From: Alphaproteobacteria bacterium UBA6189
GTDB lineage: Bacteria; Pseudomonadota; Alphaproteobacteria; Rickettsiales; UBA3002
Length of the DNA: 5,849 nucleotides
Assembly (NCBI GenBank): GCA_002422745.1
Contig: DITH01000123.1
Location: forward strand, 1-5,849
Direction of reading: 5' to 3'
The notes below the pieces were generated by a model. That model ran no database searches, had not been told where the DNA came from, and worked only from the letters and a program-made list of their open reading frames with translations. Shown one piece after another: positions 4,967 through 5,849 of the stretch. Every line of letters begins with the position of its first letter. The stretch's first letter is position 1. A program made the translations under genes and the position numbers.

Positions 4967-5849
4967 GCGGCTTCCTTGCCGGTGGCCGGTGCCGTCGCGC
5001 TGGTATCTTCAAACTCGATCACCAACTGCCCTGCCGTAACGCTGGCCGGGGCATCGACATGCACTTCCTTTACCGTGGCGTCGTGATCGGCATAGATGAT
5101 GTTTTCCATTTTCATTGCCTCGATCACAAAAAGCTGCTGCCCGGCACGAATCGTTTCGCCTGCCGCCACATGGATCGCCGAAATCAGCCCGGCAATCGGC
5201 GCGGTGACTTCAAATTGCGACACGGTGCTTTCGCGCACCGGCATATACTGCGCCAGCTCTGCCACGCGGATGGTGCGCAGCGTCGCCTTTACCTCGGCAC
5301 CGGCATAATTCAGCTGGTAGCCTTCGGCCAGCGGTGTGACCCGCACTGACACCGGGCGGCCATTGACCGTGCCCTGGAACAGGCGGCGGCCCAGTTTCCA
5401 GTTGGAGCGAATCACGATCATCCCGTCATCGTAAGAAATATCGTAGCCGTAATCTTTTTTGCGGGCATAAATGCTCACCGAGTTACCGGCGAGCGTGACG
5501 ATCCAGCGCGCACCGATCGGCGGCGTGCGGCCTGGTAGCTGGCCCGACACCTGCGCCGAGCGCTCGATATCGCGCAGCGAACAGAACGCCGCTACCGCCA
5601 TACAGACTTTCTGTGCTTCGGTGGAAAGCTCGGCGCCGGTAAAGCCCGCGGGCCATTCTTTCTCGATGAAATTGGTCGAGATGTCGCCTTTGCGGAACCG
5701 CTCATGGCTGAGCACGGCCTGCAGGAAGCTGGTGTTGTGCGCGATGCCCTGGATAACATAATCGCCCAGCTGATCGACCATCAGATCGATCGCCTGTTCG
5801 CGGGTCGGCGCATGGGTGCAATATTTAGCGATCATCGGATCGTAGAACA
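4963..5849 (-). CDS. pccA: Propionyl-CoA carboxylase alpha subunit, C-terminal part (biotin-carrying)
   Basis: The frame is open to the right edge (FYDPMIAKYC), so the ATG at 5835 is internal and the N-terminal part lies outside; about 295 of the usual roughly 660 residues are present. PccA carboxylates its own biotin using ATP and bicarbonate, then the beta subunit moves the carboxyl group to propionyl-CoA, making methylmalonyl-CoA. Counting from M5835, residues 1-60 end the biotin carboxylase domain (YDPMIAK; GDISTNFIEKEWP). About 100-210 match the BT linker domain of PccA in position and ending (RVAELAQYMPV). About 215-278 are the biotinyl domain, with EAMKMEN carrying the biotinylated Lys242 (codon 5110-5112). 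The GDISTNFI segment and BT-type linker favour PccA over acetyl-CoA or methylcrotonyl-CoA carboxylase, but those remain possible. The tail after the domain (DTSATAPATGKEAA) is longer than usual. No beta subunit (pccB) is in the window. Confidence 0.88.
   Translation of the reverse strand, partial: FYDPMIAKYCTHAPTREQAIDLMVDQLGDYVIQGIAHNTSFLQAVLSHERFRKGDISTNFIEKEWPAGFTGAELSTEAQKVCMAVAAFCSLRDIERSAQVSGQLPGRTPPIGARWIVTLAGNSVSIYARKKDYGYDISYDDGMIVIRSNWKLGRRLFQGTVNGRPVSVRVTPLAEGYQLNYAGAEVKATLRTIRVAELAQYMPVRESTVSQFEVTAPIAGLISAIHVAAGETIRAGQQLFVIEAMKMENIIYADHDATVKEVHVDAPASVTAGQLVIEFEDTSATAPATGKEAA

Overview
The window most likely comes from an alphaproteobacterial chromosome of fairly high GC. The GTP cyclohydrolase and the biotin-carrying carboxylase subunit both read as alphaproteobacterial in type. 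The lineage cannot be fixed more closely from the sequence alone. I see no tRNA, rRNA, CRISPR array, insertion sequence or integrase.

The left part (1 to about 3125) is accessory in character and holds three proteins I cannot assign to a named family. A gene cut by the left edge (2-550, +) encodes a Pro/Asn/Gly-rich protein with a repeated N-[RK]-P-G-F motif. It meets tail-to-tail a 291-residue, charged, coiled-coil protein (547-1422, -). An AT-rich divergent spacer follows, then a protein of about 457 residues with pentapeptide-like beta-helix repeats (1752-3125, +). The coiled-coil and beta-helix proteins share a PSIRGG motif followed by a short acidic stretch, 30-38 residues from their C-termini. 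They share no obvious similarity elsewhere, and their codons for the motif differ. This is the least expected signal in the window and suggests a common C-terminal tag or docking signal.

The right part (3126-5849) is housekeeping: folE (GTP cyclohydrolase I, first step of folate synthesis), a Maf-family nucleotide pyrophosphatase closest in motifs to the YceF type, a small thioredoxin-fold protein with a CTLC motif, and on the minus strand the C-terminal part of pccA (propionyl-CoA carboxylase alpha subunit, with biotinyl domain). These look like separately controlled neighbours rather than one operon. folE has its own promoter and Shine-Dalgarno sequence. The folE-maf gap holds nested inverted repeats. 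The thioredoxin-like gene appears to be transcribed from a promoter that starts on its own ATG, giving a leaderless message.

Both convergent gene pairs end in four-base palindromes (CTAG at 547-550, TTAA at 4963-4966) shared by the two stop codons, so neither pair has room for an intergenic terminator.
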